Assembly: GCA_902767285.1 (NCBI GenBank)
Contig: CACXHC010000259.1
Span: forward strand, 1 to 7,796
Origin: an uncultured Ruminococcus sp.
GTDB taxonomy: Bacteria > Bacillota > Clostridia > Oscillospirales > Acutalibacteraceae
Reading direction: 5' to 3'
Length of the DNA stretch: 7,796 bases
The position numbers and the translations under genes are program-made. Below are positions 6,035 to 7,796 of the stretch, one piece after another. Position 1 is the first letter of the stretch. The number at the start of each line of letters is the position of its first letter. Under the pieces are notes generated by a model. It did not search any database, was not told the origin of the DNA, and was given only the letters and a program-made list of their open reading frames with translations.

Positions 6035-7699
6035 TCAATATTCTTCTTCATCGTCATACGATTCTTCATCATAATTGTAGTCATCGTTTGGGTTGTAATC
6101 GTACTGTTCGTCGTCCGAATCCTCTGTTATAATCTCGGTTTCTTCGTCATCGTAATCGTAGAAAACATCTGTATCGGTGTCGGTTTCCGTTTCGGTATCC
6201 TCTAACGAAGATGTTCTCTTTTTCTTGGAAGATGTATTTTTATCTGAATCCGAAGATTTAGAAGGAACGGTAATATGAGCGTCCTCACGCTTTGAACGGT
6301 TGTCGAAATTCTTCTGATCTTTTGCAAATTTGTCGTAGGCTTCCTGATCTTCGACATAAGTCAGCTGTTCAACAACGTAAGTCGTACTTTGGAAAACATC
6401 GCCTGACATTTCCTCAAATTTCGGATACGAACGTATCGAATAAGCATGAGGATTTTCAAGAGTGGTGTTTTCATACACGAGATTATTTTTTATATCGACA
6501 CTTCCGCCCGTGAGCGATGCTGTTACATACAGTTCGCCAACGACAGTATCGCCTTTTTTGATGTATCCGGAACCGGCGGTGTCGGTGCAAACGAAAACTC
6601 CTTTTACTTTGTATGACGCAATAAAAATATTGTCGCTGTACTGAAGCGGGTTAAGTGCATAATAACACTGAATGGGCGTATACTCAAATTTTGCATTGAA
6701 ATTCGAAAGAACGAAATCATCTTTTATTTTTTGAACATCAGATTTTTTCTTTTTGGATTTTGACGAAGTATTTGAAGAGGTTGTATCATCGGCGGGATTT
6801 TCCGAATCTTCGGAAGTTTCAGAAAAATCGTCATTATTTTCGTCATTTTCGTTATTTTCGTCATCATCGTTTTTAGAAGATGTTTCGGAATTGCTGTCAT
6901 CTTCCTCAACGTATTCATCGGAATCGGAATCTTCTTCGCCGAAGAACCATTTTAGCGATTTATATGAAGTTTCGGTTCCGCCGACGTATTGTTCGACCAT
7001 ATAACGCATTCTTGCGGAAATGGGGCTGTATGTTACTCCCATCATAGTTGTAACGTATTTTGAAAGACCAACTACTTTGAATTTTTTGGCATCTTCGGTA
7101 AATACATAGCCGTTACGCTCGGCGATTTCGGCATTGTACTCGGCTCTCACGATTACCGTATCACCGTTTGAGAGGTCATATGAATCGCAGTAGAAAGTCA
7201 CATTATCTATTACATATTGTATACAGTTTGATTTATCGAGCTGGATTGTGCCGTATGGGTCTACGCCGTTAAACTCCACGCTAAGACCGTCAAAGGGACT
7301 CATCTGTACTTTATCTTCGAGTCCTTCGATAGTATATTCAAAGGAAGAATCAACAAAACTGATTCCCAAATCTTTAGCCATGTTTTCGTCATAGGTTACG
7401 TTGATAGTAACCACATCGCCGTTATTAAAATACGAGTCATCGGAATTTTGACCGTCATACGAAAAGCGGAAACTTCCGGCAAAACGCAGAGCGGCGGTTT
7501 TATCTTTTTTTCCATCGGCGTAGATGCGGTTGACTGTGCTGTCATTTACCTTTATTGAAAGACTGCCATGTTCGGTATATCCAATCACTGTTACATCGGC
7601 AAAATCTTTCACGGAATATTCGGTAACACCACAGCCGGCACACATAATAAGAACGAAAACTATGCAAACGCAAAAAATATATTTGCAAAATACTTTCAT
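6035..7699 (-). CDS. Predicted lipoprotein of unknown function with tandem beta-rich domains and acidic low-complexity regions
   Basis: I do not recognise a named family with certainty. From ATG 7699 (AGGA at 7711-7708, 8 nt away) the product is 554 residues. The N-terminus is a lipoprotein-like signal (MKVFCKY, a hydrophobic core, then CAGC with C23 as the likely lipidated cysteine; Cys at -3 is off-consensus). Residues about 36-131 and 139-216 are two copies of one domain. Each ends in a 39-residue block starting NGD (93 and 178) that aligns without gaps and finishes in a GL dipeptide (126 and 211). Similar 'NGD...VxGL' modules occur in secreted or membrane-anchored proteins of Clostridia (recollection, not checked). 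Residues about 255-312 are Asp/Glu/Ser/Asn-rich linker, followed by KSKKKK. A second folded region spans about 325-450, then a Lys/Ser linker, a Thr-Asp/Glu run and a Tyr-Asp-Glu-rich tail to the end. An ATG-less extension to 7741 is open but lacks support. An extracellular, surface-anchored role is inferred. Confidence 0.85.
   Translation of the reverse strand: MKVFCKYIFCVCIVFVLIMCAGCGVTEYSVKDFADVTVIGYTEHGSLSIKVNDSTVNRIYADGKKDKTAALRFAGSFRFSYDGQNSDDSYFNNGDVVTINVTYDENMAKDLGISFVDSSFEYTIEGLEDKVQMSPFDGLSVEFNGVDPYGTIQLDKSNCIQYVIDNVTFYCDSYDLSNGDTVIVRAEYNAEIAERNGYVFTEDAKKFKVVGLSKYVTTMMGVTYSPISARMRYMVEQYVGGTETSYKSLKWFFGEEDSDSDEYVEEDDSNSETSSKNDDDENNENDENNDDFSETSEDSENPADDTTSSNTSSKSKKKKSDVQKIKDDFVLSNFNAKFEYTPIQCYYALNPLQYSDNIFIASYKVKGVFVCTDTAGSGYIKKGDTVVGELYVTASLTGGSVDIKNNLVYENTTLENPHAYSIRSYPKFEEMSGDVFQSTTYVVEQLTYVEDQEAYDKFAKDQKNFDNRSKREDAHITVPSKSSDSDKNTSSKKKRTSSLEDTETETDTDTDVFYDYDDEETEIITEDSDDEQYDYNPNDDYNYDEESYDDEEEY
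7055..7594 (-). repeat. Tandem duplicated domain within the lipoprotein
   Basis: Protein-level duplication: residues about 36-131 and about 139-216 of the lipoprotein. The best-matched part is 93-131 against 178-216, 39 positions without a gap. Shared residues include N-G-D at the start, V at block position 5, Y at 11, A at 16, G at 20, F at 23, GL at 34-35 and V at 39. Identity is low (about 11 of 39), so the duplication is old; the even spacing of the anchor residues is the main support. Confidence 0.6.
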
Positions 7700-7712
7700 T
7701 ATTAAAATCCTG

Positions 7713-7796
7713 CTACTCAAAATATGGACAAATATACCCATATTGAGAAAATTCCTGCTTCACCCTGTATGCTTTTGATAGTGACAAGTCACTGTC
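7713..7796 (-). CDS. Possible C-terminal end of an upstream gene (27 codons plus stop)
   Basis: One minus-strand frame is open from the right edge to a TAG at 7715-7713; the other two frames are closed in this stretch. The peptide ends KQEFSQYGYICPYFE, which looks protein-like. The stop lies 13 nt before the lipoprotein ATG, with that gene's ribosome-binding site directly after it, as in a tight operon. I do not recognise the protein. Twenty-seven open codons can occur by chance, so this stays tentative; if real, the inverted repeats seen here would be coding sequence. Confidence 0.35.
   Translation of the reverse strand, partial: DSDLSLSKAYRVKQEFSQYGYICPYFE
7716..7747 (-). promoter_or_regulatory. 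Possible hairpin just upstream of the lipoprotein ribosome-binding site
   Basis: On the minus strand CTCAATATGG (7747-7738) and CCATATTTTGAG (7727-7716) are complementary apart from a 2-nt bulge, with a 10-nt loop between them. The stem base lies 4 nt from the AGGA of the lipoprotein gene, where folding could affect ribosome access. It could equally be a chance feature of AT-rich coding sequence if the upstream frame is a real gene end. Confidence 0.3.

Noticed and set aside
5514..6074. Plus-strand frame of 186 codons running from fakA across its promoter into the lipoprotein gene end
   Set aside because: It is antisense to two supported genes and crosses a strong minus-strand promoter, and its Ser-rich end is just the reverse reading of the acidic tail.
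6038..6937. Repetitive GAA/GAT/TCT DNA considered as a tandem repeat or CRISPR-like array
   Set aside because: There is no fixed repeat unit or spacer length; the repetition comes from low-complexity acidic protein sequence.
6753..7004. Serine-rich plus-strand frame
   Set aside because: Its Ser/Glu runs are the complement of the GAT/GAA/TCT codons of the lipoprotein's acidic linker.

Overview
The window is AT-rich DNA in which every convincing gene lies on the minus strand. Gene content and sequence style point to a low-GC Gram-positive anaerobe of the Clostridia, possibly Oscillospiraceae/Ruminococcaceae-like. The evidence is a long-form ribosome hibernation factor, a FakA/YloV-type DhaL protein next to recG, a sporulation-family D-Ala-D-Ala carboxypeptidase, and an exported enzyme rich in cysteine. 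The taxonomic placement is inference; the gene identities are well supported by motifs.

Reading in the direction of transcription (right to left), the window opens with what may be the last 27 codons of a gene that starts outside it (7796-7713). Next is a predicted lipoprotein of unknown function (7699-6035). It has a tandem pair of small domains and two very acidic low-complexity stretches. A strong sigma-A-type promoter (5999-5971) then drives fakA (5917-4238). A 121-bp gap with a long A/T palindrome separates fakA from recG (4116-2074), and dacF (2057-693) follows recG after only 16 bp. A GC-rich hairpin after dacF probably ends this unit. A second strong promoter (608-580) then drives hpf (511 to the left edge), which is cut off about ten codons before its expected end.

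The likely transcription units are therefore: (possible upstream gene)-lipoprotein; fakA-recG-dacF; and hpf alone. The middle unit joins exogenous fatty-acid activation for membrane lipid synthesis, repair of stalled replication forks, and peptidoglycan trimming. These are housekeeping jobs with no obvious biochemical link, and fakA-recG adjacency is a familiar Firmicutes arrangement.

Two starts deserve correction from the longest reading frame. fakA should begin at the ATG at 5917, because the longer TTG start falls at the predicted transcription start. recG should begin at the TTG at 4116, because the upstream TTG at 4125 abuts its ribosome-binding site. No mobile element, CRISPR array, tRNA, rRNA or defence system was seen. 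The least understood part of the window is the lipoprotein and its upstream region. Intergenic gaps are all shorter than 300 bases.
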